Below, in pieces: positions 36,368 to 45,160 of a stretch of 64,000 nucleotides of DNA. The DNA is taken from assembly GCF_011759375.1 (NCBI RefSeq), contig NZ_JAARML010000001.1, positions 1,922,001-1,986,000 on the forward strand, written 5' to 3'. The translations under genes and the position numbers were made by a program. The stretch is from Paraflavitalea devenefica (GTDB taxonomy: Bacteria > Bacteroidota > Bacteroidia > Chitinophagales > Chitinophagaceae). The notes beneath the pieces were generated by a model. It had not been told where the DNA came from. It worked only from the letters and a program-made list of their open reading frames with translations, and did not search any database. The first letter of the stretch is position 1. Each line of letters starts with the position of its first letter.

Positions 36368-38797
36368 ATGAAAAAAATGTTTTTGGGGATTTGCTACTTA
36401 TTGATTTCCCATGGGTTATCGGCTCAGCAGATTGCGGGCCAGGTAACCGACGAATCTACCGGCAGCCCCGTAGCATCGGCTACCGTAGAACTATCCAACA
36501 TCGCCACCCTTACCACCAACGAGGCAGGGCGGTTTGTTTTTTCAAAGGTTAAACAGGGACATTACACGCTGCGTATTACCAGTATTGGATACCAGGCTGT
36601 GGAAACCACTGTTTCGCCCGACAATGCCGAGCGGGCTATCAAGCTCACCCGGCTCAACCTCTTTATGCAGCCCGTGGAAGTACGCGCCATCCGGGCCGGG
36701 GAAAAAGCCCCCTTTGCAAAAACCGATCTCTCCAAAAAGGATATTGAAAAACTGAATACCGGACAGGACCTCCCTTTCCTGCTGAATCAAACTCCCTCTG
36801 TAGTAGTGAGTTCAGATGCCGGGAACGGCGTAGGCTATACCGGTATCCGTATTCGTGGTACAGATGGCGCACGCATCAATGTTACCCTGAATGGCATCCC
36901 CTACAACGATGCAGAGTCGCAGGGGAGCTTTTTTGTAGACCTGCCCGACTTTACTTCTTCTGTAAACAATATACAGGTACAGCGTGGGGTAGGCACCTCT
37001 TCCAATGGGGCCGGTGCTTTCGGGGCCACTATTAATTTAAGCACCAATGAAGCTAATACCACAGCTTACGGTGAGATCAACAACAGCTATGGCTCATTCA
37101 ATACCTGGAAGCATACCGTGAAAGCAGGAAGTGGATTGATCAATGATCATTTTACCATTGATGCCCGCTTGTCAAAGATCGGTAGTGATGGTTTTGTTGA
37201 CCGCGGCTCCAGCGACCTTCGTTCATTCTACCTCAGCGGCGCTTACCTGGGGGCAAAAACATCCGTCCGGTTCAATATTATTTCGGGCAAGGAGAAAACA
37301 TACCAGTCATGGAATGGTGTGCCGGAAGCCAAACTGAGTAATAACAAAGACGCACTGCTGCAACATTATTACAACAACCTTGGTACCTTATACCGCACAC
37401 AACAGGACTCTATTAACCTGTTCTCTTCCGATCCACGTAAGTACAATTATTTTACTTACGCCAATCAAACCGACAATTATCAGCAGGACCATTACCAGTT
37501 ATTCCTCAACCACCAGTTTTCTTCCAGGCTGACTGCCAATGCCGCTTTCTTCCTTTCCAAAGGAAAGGGATACTATGAAGAATATAAACCCGGAGAGGCC
37601 TATGCTGATTATGGACTGCCCGATTTTGAAGCTGGCGGCAATACCTATACCTCCACTGATCTGATCAGGCGGCTGTGGCTGGACAATGATTACTACGGGG
37701 TGGTATATTCTCTGCAGTACAAGGGTGTAACTGATCAGTTTACTGTTGGCGGTGGCTGGAACCGGTATGATGGCCACCACTTTGGCGAGATCATCTGGGC
37801 ACAGGCGGGTATTCCCAACAATTACCGCTGGTACAACCTGGAGGCCTATAAAACAGACGTAAGCGCTTATGCCAAGTATCAGTATAAGCTCTCCACCAAC
37901 TGGGAGGTGTTTGCTGATCTTCAGTATCGCCGTGTATTGTATAATATTGGCGGTTTCCGCAAAAATCCTACGCTCATGGTGCGTAATACCTTTGATTTCT
38001 TCAATCCCAAGGCAGGGATTACTTATACCGATGGCAGTTTCATGGCCTACCTGTCGTATGCACAAGGTAATAAAGAGCCCAACCGGGATGATTTTGAAGC
38101 CGGTCTTACGCAGCAGCCCAAACCCGAGAAACTGCATGACTTTGAAGCAGGCGTTTCGGAAAAAGGAAGCTGGTATGAGGTAAGCGGCAACCTGTATTAC
38201 ATGCTCTATAAAAACCAACTGGTGCAAACAGGTAAGATCAATGATGTAGGTGGTTATACCCGTACCAATGTAAAAGATAGTTACCGGATGGGCGTGGAAT
38301 TACAGGCAGGCGTAAGGGCCACGCAATGGTTACGGGTGGCAGCCAACCTGACCTTGAGTAAAAACCAGATTAAGGATTTTACAGAGTTCTATGATGATTA
38401 CGATAATGGTGGACAGAAAGCCACTCCTCACGGTAACACCGACATTGCTTTTTCTCCTTCCATTATAGCCGGTGGTACGGTAAGCCTGATTCCTGCAAAA
38501 GACCTGGAGATCAGCCTGCCTGCAAAATATGTGGGCCGCCAGTACCTGGACAATACCTCCAACAAGCAACGCAGCCTGGGTGATTATTATGTACAGGATG
38601 CCCGGGTGATCTATACCCTGCGTAACCTGCTTCCAAAGGAAATATCCCTGATAGGCCAGGTGAACAATGTATTTAACCGCAGGTACAACTCCAATGGTTA
38701 CACTTACAGCTACCAGTATAGTACCTTGATCACGGAGAACTTTTATTTCCCGATGGCGGGCACCAATTTCATGATAGCCCTGAATGTGAAGCTGTAA
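36368..38797 (+). CDS. TPP-riboswitch-controlled TonB-dependent receptor, predicted thiamine transporter
   Basis: This 809-residue outer membrane receptor has a signal peptide, an N-terminal CarboxypepD_reg domain (IAGQVTDESTGSPVASATVELSN in parts), a plug domain (FLLNQTPSVVVSSDAGNGVGYTGIRIRG) and a long beta-barrel. The barrel includes NYRWYNLEAYKTDVSAYAKYQ and the C-terminal aromatic strand TNFMIALNVKL. Because a TPP riboswitch lies directly upstream, it most likely imports thiamine or a precursor, as known for riboswitch-linked receptors in Bacteroides. No thiamine synthesis genes follow in the window. The start ATG 36368 opens the signal peptide. Confidence 0.92.
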   Translation: MKKMFLGICYLLISHGLSAQQIAGQVTDESTGSPVASATVELSNIATLTTNEAGRFVFSKVKQGHYTLRITSIGYQAVETTVSPDNAERAIKLTRLNLFMQPVEVRAIRAGEKAPFAKTDLSKKDIEKLNTGQDLPFLLNQTPSVVVSSDAGNGVGYTGIRIRGTDGARINVTLNGIPYNDAESQGSFFVDLPDFTSSVNNIQVQRGVGTSSNGAGAFGATINLSTNEANTTAYGEINNSYGSFNTWKHTVKAGSGLINDHFTIDARLSKIGSDGFVDRGSSDLRSFYLSGAYLGAKTSVRFNIISGKEKTYQSWNGVPEAKLSNNKDALLQHYYNNLGTLYRTQQDSINLFSSDPRKYNYFTYANQTDNYQQDHYQLFLNHQFSSRLTANAAFFLSKGKGYYEEYKPGEAYADYGLPDFEAGGNTYTSTDLIRRLWLDNDYYGVVYSLQYKGVTDQFTVGGGWNRYDGHHFGEIIWAQAGIPNNYRWYNLEAYKTDVSAYAKYQYKLSTNWEVFADLQYRRVLYNIGGFRKNPTLMVRNTFDFFNPKAGITYTDGSFMAYLSYAQGNKEPNRDDFEAGLTQQPKPEKLHDFEAGVSEKGSWYEVSGNLYYMLYKNQLVQTGKINDVGGYTRTNVKDSYRMGVELQAGVRATQWLRVAANLTLSKNQIKDFTEFYDDYDNGGQKATPHGNTDIAFSPSIIAGGTVSLIPAKDLEISLPAKYVGRQYLDNTSNKQRSLGDYYVQDARVIYTLRNLLPKEISLIGQVNNVFNRRYNSNGYTYSYQYSTLITENFYFPMAGTNFMIALNVKL

Positions 38798-38821
38798 ATC
38801 TTACAGATAATTATTTTTAGC

Positions 38822-38861
38822 ATGCCACAGTTTAACCTTTCACAAGGTTTTACTGTGGCAT
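38822..38861 (+). terminator. Long hairpin after the thiamine receptor gene
   Basis: ATGCCACAGT/ACTGTGGCAT and AACCTT/AAGGTT form an extended 18-bp stem with a symmetrical internal TT/TT loop. The T run that follows is weak (TTCTC), but placement 25 bp after the stop fits a terminator. Confidence 0.7.
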
Positions 38862-38901
38862 TTCTCATAGAAGTTTTCTGTACATTTATGGCATATCCTC
38901 C

Positions 38902-40131
38902 ATGCACATGACACCCGGAATACGTTTTTTATTCGTACTGCTTATTTCACTCCCCGGTCTGCTCCGGGCACAGTCCGCTGCTGATTTCACGGTTGAAGTA
39001 AAGGCCGGAAAATATACACGCTATCAAACGCCCGTGCAGGTAAACCTGCCCAAACCCTTACCGGCAGGCGCTTTATACACGCTTAAAAACACCAAAACAG
39101 GTAAGTCGGCGGTTGCCCAGTTGCTGGATAGTGTAACACTGGTATTCATATTGCCCGATAGCATGGCGCCGGGCACCTGGAATACTTACACCGCCTCTGC
39201 AATAGCCCGCAATAAGGCCCCTCAACACGCAGTTACTGTTGCCCGGAAGAAGAACGGCCTCCAGGTAAGCATTAAAAACAAACCCATCTTCTTTTACCAT
39301 ACACAGGAAGCGATGCCTCCTGCAGACAGCCCTTCCTATTACCGTCGCAGCGGGTTCATTCATCCCCTGTACAGCCCCGGCGGACAAATACTCACCGATG
39401 ATTTCCCCGCTGGTCATACGCACCAGCATGCCATCTTCAATGCCTGGACCAATACGACCTTTCGCAAAGAATTCGTGGATTTCTGGAACCAGCACCACAA
39501 GCGGGGCACTGTAGAGCACATAGAAGTAACCAGGATCAAAGAAGGGCCCGTGGTTACAGAATTAAGGGTAAAGCTGCGCCACAAAAGTTTGCTGCATGGT
39601 GAAATATTGCGCGAAATGTGGGTGATCAGGGTATATCCTTTCAGCGATTATTACCTGTTCGACCTGATATCAGAAGAGCGCAATGTAACTACCGATACGC
39701 TGTTCCTGAACAAATACCACTATGGAGGATTGGGTTTCCGCGGAAGCAGTCACTGGAACGACCATGATAAAAAGAACTTCCAGGATCATTGGCATATCCT
39801 TACCAGCGAAGGCATCCGTGATTCAGCAGCCAACCATACACATGCCCGCTGGGTAGATGCTTCGGGCCTCATCAATGGGCGTGCCGTTGGTGCTACTGTA
39901 TTTGATCATCCCGTTAACTTCCGGTACCCGCAGCCCATACGGGTGCATCCCAGTATGCCTTACTGGGTGTATTCGCCGGTAGTGGATGGCGCTTTTACCA
40001 TCAATCCGGGTACCTGGTACCGCTCACAATACCGCTATTATGTGCACCAGCAGATGGCTGATATAGCTACGCTCGAAAGATTTGAAAAAGACTGGGTAGT
40101 GCCGCCCGATGTAACAGTAACCGGGCTATAA
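38902..40131 (+). CDS. Secreted DUF6807 (PmoA-like) family protein
   Basis: This 409-residue exported protein belongs to the family annotated as PmoA/DUF6807, shown by YRRSGFIHPLYSPGGQILTDDFPAGHTHQHAIFNAW (in blocks) with its His cluster, and by YWVYSPVVDGAFTINPG. Despite the PmoA label, it is not a methane monooxygenase subunit. Many members in Bacteroidota lie near sugar dehydrogenases and are thought to act on carbohydrates; the conserved histidines suggest metal binding. A signal peptide (FLFVLLISLPGLLRAQ) precedes the domain. It appears to be a single gene. The start could also be ATG 38908. Confidence 0.8.
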   Translation: MHMTPGIRFLFVLLISLPGLLRAQSAADFTVEVKAGKYTRYQTPVQVNLPKPLPAGALYTLKNTKTGKSAVAQLLDSVTLVFILPDSMAPGTWNTYTASAIARNKAPQHAVTVARKKNGLQVSIKNKPIFFYHTQEAMPPADSPSYYRRSGFIHPLYSPGGQILTDDFPAGHTHQHAIFNAWTNTTFRKEFVDFWNQHHKRGTVEHIEVTRIKEGPVVTELRVKLRHKSLLHGEILREMWVIRVYPFSDYYLFDLISEERNVTTDTLFLNKYHYGGLGFRGSSHWNDHDKKNFQDHWHILTSEGIRDSAANHTHARWVDASGLINGRAVGATVFDHPVNFRYPQPIRVHPSMPYWVYSPVVDGAFTINPGTWYRSQYRYYVHQQMADIATLERFEKDWVVPPDVTVTGL

Positions 40132-40191
40132 GGTGTAGGCAGGGGCTTTATTTCAGCCCTTAGATTTCCGATCTCCGGCTTCGGTATTTTT

Positions 40192-40797
40192 CTATTTCTT
40201 CCGTAACAAGTGCTTCAGCCTGCTGAAAGTCTCCGGTTTAATATTCAGGTAGGAGGCCAATATCTTCTGTGGCACCCGCTGGAGCATGTGAGGGTGATTG
40301 GTTACATAAGCCAGGAAGCGTTCGCGGGTGGTCATCTGTAACTGGTCATAATAGCGCATGTCCTTTTTGATAAACATCTGCGTTACCATGGCGCGTCCCA
40401 GCCGCTCGGCGCCGGGTACATTTTGTAAAGCCAGTTCCATATTGTCAAAATGGATGGAAATCAGTACGGATGGCTCCAGGGCTTCGAGGATTACATCGGT
40501 AGGCTTACGGGTATGGAAGGATATCTCTGATTGTATAATATGGCCCTCGGTGGCCAGTTGCAGGGTGGCTTCGCCTCTCTTGGTAATAATGTACTTCCGT
40601 ACCATACCTTTCATGACAAGATTCAGGTAGTCGTCCACCTGTCCCTGCGGAAGTATAATGGCTTTCTTATCAAATGGCCGTAGTTCAAGAAAGGGGGTTA
40701 ACTGGTCAAACTCCTGGCGGCTCATCTCCACAAACCGCTGGAGATAGGCGAAAACATGGTCCAGATAGCTTTTGATATCTAACTTTCTTTCTCTCAT
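40192..40797 (-). CDS. Crp/Fnr family transcriptional regulator (second copy)
   Basis: This 201-residue regulator has an N-terminal cyclic-nucleotide-binding fold (LRPFDKKAIILPQGQVDDYLNLVMKGMVRKY in parts). The C-terminal helix-turn-helix includes RVPQKILASYLNIKPETFSRLKH. The phosphate-binding cassette is divergent and no Fe-S cysteines are present, so its ligand is not cAMP by motif. It is a tandem paralogue of the gene 9 bp upstream, and they share an operon. Bacteroidota have many such regulators with unknown effectors. Confidence 0.88.
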   Translation of the reverse strand: MRERKLDIKSYLDHVFAYLQRFVEMSRQEFDQLTPFLELRPFDKKAIILPQGQVDDYLNLVMKGMVRKYIITKRGEATLQLATEGHIIQSEISFHTRKPTDVILEALEPSVLISIHFDNMELALQNVPGAERLGRAMVTQMFIKKDMRYYDQLQMTTRERFLAYVTNHPHMLQRVPQKILASYLNIKPETFSRLKHLLRKK

Positions 40798-40806
40798 GCT
40801 GTGGGG

Positions 40807-41406
40807 TTAGTTCGCAGCAGATGTTTCTGCAATCCTTTTAGTTAAATGATGCTTTAAACGACTAAAGGTTTCAGGTTTAATGTTAAGATAGGAGGCAAGA
40901 TATTTCTGTGGTACCCGGCGAAACAGATCGGTATTTTCCAGTACAAATCGTACAAAGCGCTCTTTGGTATCGTACCGGATCCTGTCCAGGTCCCAGTATT
41001 CCTTTTGCAGGAACAGGTCGGTGATGAGCAGGCGCCCCAGCGTTTCTATCCGGGGATACCGGCTATAGAGATTTTCCAGGTCTTTTTTATGCAGGGAAAA
41101 CAGGATGGATTGTTCAATGGTTTCAATGACATAGGCCGAGGGCTGACCGGAAAAGAAAGATACGGAAGAGCTGATCAGCTCGCCTTCCCGGGCCAGTTGG
41201 GTAATCACTTCCTCGCTGCCTTTATAAAAATACTTGCGCAGCAGGCCTTTGGTTACAAAATGCAGGTAATCCTCCGTTTGGCCCGGCTCTATCAGGCGTA
41301 TCTTCTTGCCATAGGAACGTACTTCCATCACCTTGCCAAGGGCTGCCATTTCTTCGGGCGAAAGGGTTATAAAACGGCCGATATACTTTTGTAACATATT
41401 CAGCAT
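40807..41406 (-). CDS. Crp/Fnr family transcriptional regulator (first copy)
   Basis: This 199-residue paralogue of the next gene has the same layout. The effector fold includes VRSYGKKIRLIEPGQTEDYLHFVTKGLLRKY (in parts) and the recognition region is RVPQKYLASYLNIKPETFSRLKHHL, nearly identical to that of its neighbour, which suggests overlapping DNA targets. The operon is divergent from icd across 214 bp that hold a dyad overlapping the icd promoter. Control of icd by one of these regulators is possible but not shown. Confidence 0.88.
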   Translation of the reverse strand: MLNMLQKYIGRFITLSPEEMAALGKVMEVRSYGKKIRLIEPGQTEDYLHFVTKGLLRKYFYKGSEEVITQLAREGELISSSVSFFSGQPSAYVIETIEQSILFSLHKKDLENLYSRYPRIETLGRLLITDLFLQKEYWDLDRIRYDTKERFVRFVLENTDLFRRVPQKYLASYLNIKPETFSRLKHHLTKRIAETSAAN

Positions 41407-41544
41407 GCTTGCAAGTTAAAGTTTATCATATATACTTAAAACGCACAGCGGTCATCTTGTACCTATTTCCTTAAAAAATACGTGTAATTACGTACGAACG
41501 TTGCTGGAAAAAACTGTTCTGTACCTACCTGCCCCCGGAATATG

Positions 41545-41588
41545 ACACAAAAGCGCTTTGTGTAATTTCTGCATTTGCTGTAGGTTTG
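41545..41588 (+). promoter_or_regulatory. icd promoter overlapped by a dyad
   Basis: TTTG (41557-41560), a 20-bp spacer and TAGGTTTG (41581-41588) are an exact consensus promoter. ACACAAA (41545-41551) and TTTGTGT (41557-41563) form a 7-bp inverted repeat with a 5-bp gap that covers the -33 box. A regulator bound there would block transcription. Confidence 0.75.
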
Positions 41589-41620
41589 CAATCCTTAACA
41601 CAGCTTAAAATACTCAGCAC

Positions 41621-42856
41621 ATGGCAAAAAAAATCAAAGTAGCAAATCCTGTTGTGGAACTGGATGGTGATGAAATGACCCGCATCATCTGGAAATTCAT
41701 TAAAGATAAACTTATTCTCCCCTACATAGACGTAGATATCAAGTATTATGACCTGGGTGTTGAGCACCGCGATCAAACCAATGACCAGGTGACCATTGAT
41801 GCGGCCAATGCCATCAAGGAATATGGTGTGGGCATCAAGTGCGCTACCATTACGCCGGATGAAGCCCGTGTAAAAGAATTCAGCCTGAAGCAAATGTGGA
41901 AAAGCCCCAACGGTACCATCCGTAACATCCTGGACGGGACCGTTTTCCGCGAACCAATCGTTATCAATAATATCCCCCGACTGGTTACCAACTGGACAGC
42001 GCCTATCATTGTAGGTCGTCATGCTTTTGGCGACCAGTACCGGGCCACAGATACCGTTATCAAAGGTAAGGGTAAATTAACTATGACCTTTACCCCCGAA
42101 GGCGGGGGCGAGCCACAAACTTTTGAGGTATATAACTTCAAAGGTGATGGCGTGGCCATGACCATGTACAATACCGAAGAAAGCATCATCGGCTTTGCTC
42201 GTAGCTGCTTCAACATGGCCCTCAGCAAAAAATGGCCCCTGTACCTCAGTACCAAAAATACCATCCTGAAGAAATATGATGGCCGCTTCAAAGATATTTT
42301 TGAAGACATCTATCAAAAGGAGTTCAAAGCACAGTTTGATGCGGCAGGCATCGTATATGAGCACCGCCTGATTGATGACATGGTGGCCAGCGCCCTGAAA
42401 TGGAATGGCAACTTTGTATGGGCTTGTAAGAACTATGATGGCGACGTACAAAGCGATACCGTAGCACAAGGTTTCGGCTCCCTCGGACTGATGACCTCTG
42501 TACTGGTAACGCCTGATGGCAAAACCATGGAAGCAGAAGCTGCCCACGGAACAGTTACCCGTCACTACCGCGATCACCAGGCTGGCAAGCCTACCAGCAC
42601 CAACCCCATCGCCTCCATCTTCGCCTGGACAAGGGGATTGGCCTTCCGCGGCAAACTGGACAATAACCAGGCGCTGATTGATTTCTGTAATGCCATTGAA
42701 GCGGTTTGTATTGAAACAGTGGAAAGCGGCAAAATGACCAAAGACCTGGCGGTTTGTATCCATGGCAATAAAGTAAAACATGGCGAGCACTTCCTGTACA
42801 CCGAAGAGTTCCTGGATGCTATTGACCAGAACCTGAAGAAGAAAATGGGATTATAG
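41621..42856 (+). CDS. icd: Isocitrate dehydrogenase (NADP+)
   Basis: This 411-residue enzyme converts isocitrate to 2-oxoglutarate with NADPH formation. It is of the eukaryote-like homodimeric type: [22 protein letters not shown] at the N-terminus, [20 protein letters not shown] for substrate binding, [20 protein letters not shown] for the metal site, and [15 protein letters not shown] for NADP. Length fits this class. The gene has its own strong promoter and a terminator about 55 bp after its stop. Confidence 0.96.
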   Translation: MAKKIKVANPVVELDGDEMTRIIWKFIKDKLILPYIDVDIKYYDLGVEHRDQTNDQVTIDAANAIKEYGVGIKCATITPDEARVKEFSLKQMWKSPNGTIRNILDGTVFREPIVINNIPRLVTNWTAPIIVGRHAFGDQYRATDTVIKGKGKLTMTFTPEGGGEPQTFEVYNFKGDGVAMTMYNTEESIIGFARSCFNMALSKKWPLYLSTKNTILKKYDGRFKDIFEDIYQKEFKAQFDAAGIVYEHRLIDDMVASALKWNGNFVWACKNYDGDVQSDTVAQGFGSLGLMTSVLVTPDGKTMEAEAAHGTVTRHYRDHQAGKPTSTNPIASIFAWTRGLAFRGKLDNNQALIDFCNAIEAVCIETVESGKMTKDLAVCIHGNKVKHGEHFLYTEEFLDAIDQNLKKKMGL

Positions 42857-42858
42857 AG

Positions 42859-42888
42859 GAGTCTGGAATCAGGAGTACTGAGTCTGGA
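42859..42888 (+). repeat. GAGTCTGGA direct repeat after icd
   Basis: GAGTCTGGA occurs at 42859-42867 and 42880-42888, 21 bp apart, with GGAATCAGGAGTACT between. Such short tandem units occur between genes in Bacteroidota. Confidence 0.35.
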
Positions 42889-42911
42889 GTTTTATACTGA
42901 CATTCTTTATA

Positions 42912-42944
42912 AAAGCGTTCCGCGAAAAGCGGAACGCTTTTTTT
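42912..42944 (+). terminator. Terminator of icd
   Basis: AAAGCGTTCCGC and GCGGAACGCTTT form a perfect 12-bp stem with loop GAAAA, followed by T's. Confidence 0.93.
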
Positions 42945-42974
42945 CTTAATTTAACAGCCGTTATACCCTGAAAA

Positions 42975-43385
42975 ATGTCCAAACAAAAAATACGTATTCT
43001 TATCCCTTTGGGAGTTATTGCAGGACTATTGTTGTATTCGTGGATAATTTTTGTAACTACTGATTGGCTGGCAATTGTACAACATTACATTGGGCTGGTA
43101 TTGTTTATCCCATTGGTATATTACTTTTTTAATAATCTTAATCGTGCAATAGTGTGGACGGGTATTTACCTTTTAATGGGGGTATGTAAATTTTTGGCAT
43201 TCACTCCCTTTTTAATGCGTACAGCCATGGGAATTAAAATAGGCTCACTCGAATTGGGAATGCCTTCTTTTCAGTTAATACCTTTTCTCATTTTCATATT
43301 ATATGCTATCCTGAATTTTGATCAATTGGCAGAGATCTATCTTGATTACAGAGAAGCGAAAGCAAAAAAGATAAAGGATAAGTAG
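42975..43385 (+). CDS. Four-helix membrane protein of unknown family
   Basis: This 136-residue protein has about four hydrophobic segments (LIPLGVIAGLLLYSWIIFV, YIGLVLFIPLVYYFF, IVWTGIYLLMGVCKFL and LIPFLIFILYAIL). It ends in a short basic tail (YREAKAKKIKDK). I do not recognise the family. The gene is clearly more AT-rich than its neighbours, which may reflect transfer or just membrane-protein codon bias. It is isolated: a terminator precedes it, and a hairpin follows at 43401-43423. Confidence 0.7.
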   Translation: MSKQKIRILIPLGVIAGLLLYSWIIFVTTDWLAIVQHYIGLVLFIPLVYYFFNNLNRAIVWTGIYLLMGVCKFLAFTPFLMRTAMGIKIGSLELGMPSFQLIPFLIFILYAILNFDQLAEIYLDYREAKAKKIKDK

Positions 43386-43400
43386 TAATGGAGCACCTGT

Positions 43401-43423
43401 TGCCAATTTTACCCAAATTGGCA
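43401..43423 (+). other. Hairpin downstream of the membrane protein gene
   Basis: TGCCAATTT and AAATTGGCA form a perfect 9-bp stem with loop TACCC. No T run follows, so termination there is uncertain. Confidence 0.5.
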
Positions 43424-43503
43424 GCATTGCCTGTAATCTGTTGATCTTTTCCATGGCAAAGAATTTGAGTTAACTATCCTGTATAAGTTCAAAATCGAAT
43501 ACT

Positions 43504-43938
43504 ATGGAACAGAATATCTATAACTTCTTTGCTGCTTATGAAAAGCGCTTCAATAATGCGCTGAAAGGCGAAACAGATGTGGAAGGAACAGCCAATGCCT
43601 TTGCTCCTTTCTTTGTAGAGGCAAGTCCGGCAGGTATTCATGGAGGTAGTAATGACCAGGAGTTCCGTAAAAAGATTCCGAAAGGCATGGAGTTTTATAG
43701 ACAGATTGGCACTCACTCCATGGAGATCGTTGCCCAGGATGTAACACCCCTCGACGACCTGCATTACATGGTAAAAATTCAATGGAGGGCCAGCTATAAG
43801 AACAAAGACAATACTGACCTGGCAATAGAATTTGATGTTATTTATTTCCTGCAGCACCGGGAAGACCAGTTAAAGATATTTGCTTACATCACCGGCGATG
43901 AAGACGATGTATTACGTGAGCATGGATTGATACAATAA
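43504..43938 (+). CDS. NTF2-like/SnoaL-type fold protein
   Basis: This 144-residue protein looks like the cone-shaped NTF2/SnoaL fold: an N-terminal helical part (IYNFFAAYEKRFNNALKGE) followed by alternating strands (GTHSMEIVAQDVTPLDDLHYMVKIQW, FDVIYFLQHREDQLKIFAYITGDED in parts). Proteins of this fold range from isomerases to ligand-binding or immunity proteins, so no activity can be assigned. It has no signal peptide and is probably cytoplasmic. Acylphosphatase follows after 45 bp. Confidence 0.7.
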   Translation: MEQNIYNFFAAYEKRFNNALKGETDVEGTANAFAPFFVEASPAGIHGGSNDQEFRKKIPKGMEFYRQIGTHSMEIVAQDVTPLDDLHYMVKIQWRASYKNKDNTDLAIEFDVIYFLQHREDQLKIFAYITGDEDDVLREHGLIQ

Positions 43939-43983
43939 GCGCTCCGAACAATCTTTTACTACACATCTTCGTATCTTTCTTAC

Positions 43984-44256
43984 ATGGTACAAACCGTCTC
44001 TATTATTGTAACGGGTAAAGTGCAGGGCGTATTTTATCGCCAAAGCACCAAAGAAAAGGCAATGGCGCTGGGCATCACGGGTATTGTCAAAAATCAGCCC
44101 GATGGCAGTGTATTCATCCAGGCTACCGGCGATCCTGGCCTGCTAAATCAATTAATAGTCTGGTGCAGACAGGGGCCTTCCCAGGCAGAAGTCACCAGTG
44201 TACAGGTAGAAACCATCGAGCCGCGCGCTTTCATAGGCTTTACGGTACAGCGCTGA
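43984..44256 (+). CDS. acyP: Acylphosphatase
   Basis: This 90-residue enzyme hydrolyses acyl phosphates such as 1,3-bisphosphoglycerate or acetyl phosphate. The signature GKVQGVFYRQ carries catalytic Arg19, and ITGIVKNQPDGSV carries Asn37. Length and motif fit the family exactly. A TATCTTTC box at 43972-43979 sits 5 bp before the ATG, so the mRNA may be nearly leaderless. The gene downstream is unrelated. Confidence 0.93.
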   Translation: MVQTVSIIVTGKVQGVFYRQSTKEKAMALGITGIVKNQPDGSVFIQATGDPGLLNQLIVWCRQGPSQAEVTSVQVETIEPRAFIGFTVQR

Positions 44257-44312
44257 TTGCTGATTCACGACATTTCCCTATCTTGATCCTCCAATTTCAA
44301 AATTTTAGTACC

Positions 44313-45065
44313 ATGACCCAACGATTATTGCTGATAGCTTGCTTCACGTCCCTGTCAGCGTTAACACAGGCTCAACAGCCTAACAGAGCCGGAGGAGATC
44401 CGAAATTATCTGAATATTATGATCCTGCTATCAGGGTAGTGGCCCCGGGTAAAACGGCTGCTGATGCTCCTGCCGATGCCGTTGTATTATTCAATGGCAC
44501 CGATGCCAGCGCCTGGGAATCGAAAGATGGCGGACCTATCAAATGGAAAGTGGAAAACGGCGCCATGACAGTGGTGTCAGGTACCGGTATCATACGTACC
44601 AAACAAGGTTTTGGTGATTGCCAGTTGCACATTGAATGGAGAACGCCTGCTGAAGTAAAAGGCGATGGTCAGGGACGCGGTAATAGCGGTATCTTCCTGA
44701 TGGGAAAATACGAGTTGCAGGTATTGGACTCTTACAACAACAAGACCTATTCCAATGGACAGGCCGGTAGCATCTATAAGGAATTGCCGCCGCTGGTAAA
44801 TGCCAGTCGTGGGCCTGGTGAATGGCAGACCTATGATATCATCTTCACGGCGCCTGTATTCTATCCGGATGGTACTGTGAAGTCACAGGCCAGGATCACT
44901 GTTCTTCATAATGGCGTGCTGGTACAAAACAACATGTCCATCTGGGGCAGCACCCAATACATTGGTATTGCCAACTACGAAAAACACAGTGATAAGGAAC
45001 CGATCCAGTTACAGGACCATGGCAATCCCGTAAGCTATCGCAATATCTGGATCAGGCCATTGTAA
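44313..45065 (+). CDS. Secreted DUF1080 (3-keto-disaccharide hydrolase fold) protein
   Basis: This 250-residue exported protein has a signal peptide (MTQRLLLIACFTSLSALTQAQ) and one DUF1080 domain. The domain is seen in VVLFNGTDASAWESKDGGPIKWKVENGAMTV, LHIEWRTPAEVKGDGQGRGNSGIFLMGKYELQVLDS and YRNIWIRPL, all in conserved blocks. The fold is a concanavalin-like jelly roll; characterised members hydrolyse 3-keto-glycosides. I chose ATG 44313 because upstream codons of the longer frame overlap acyP. Its link to the Gfo/Idh/MocA oxidoreductase at the other end of the window, a family that can make 3-keto sugars, is only functional guesswork. Confidence 0.87.
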   Translation: MTQRLLLIACFTSLSALTQAQQPNRAGGDPKLSEYYDPAIRVVAPGKTAADAPADAVVLFNGTDASAWESKDGGPIKWKVENGAMTVVSGTGIIRTKQGFGDCQLHIEWRTPAEVKGDGQGRGNSGIFLMGKYELQVLDSYNNKTYSNGQAGSIYKELPPLVNASRGPGEWQTYDIIFTAPVFYPDGTVKSQARITVLHNGVLVQNNMSIWGSTQYIGIANYEKHSDKEPIQLQDHGNPVSYRNIWIRPL

Positions 45066-45099
45066 GTTGTAATTACAGCGCATTTGATATGACCTGTTC

Positions 45100-45151
45100 A
45101 ATAAAAGAAGAAGGGTTAAGGTGTTTCCACTTTAACCCTTCTTCTTTTATT
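45100..45151. terminator. Bidirectional terminator between convergent genes
   Basis: A roughly 20-bp stem (AATAAAAGAAGAAGGGTTAA with its complement at 45132-45151, one bulged T) has a 12-nt loop. It serves the DUF1080 gene and the convergent dehydrogenase gene. Confidence 0.85.
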
Positions 45152-45160
45152 GATGTAGTT

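Noticed and set aside
38902..40131. Methane monooxygenase subunit PmoA
   Set aside because: The protein is soluble and exported, lacks membrane helices of particulate MMO, and matches the DUF6807 family that merely carries the PmoA name.
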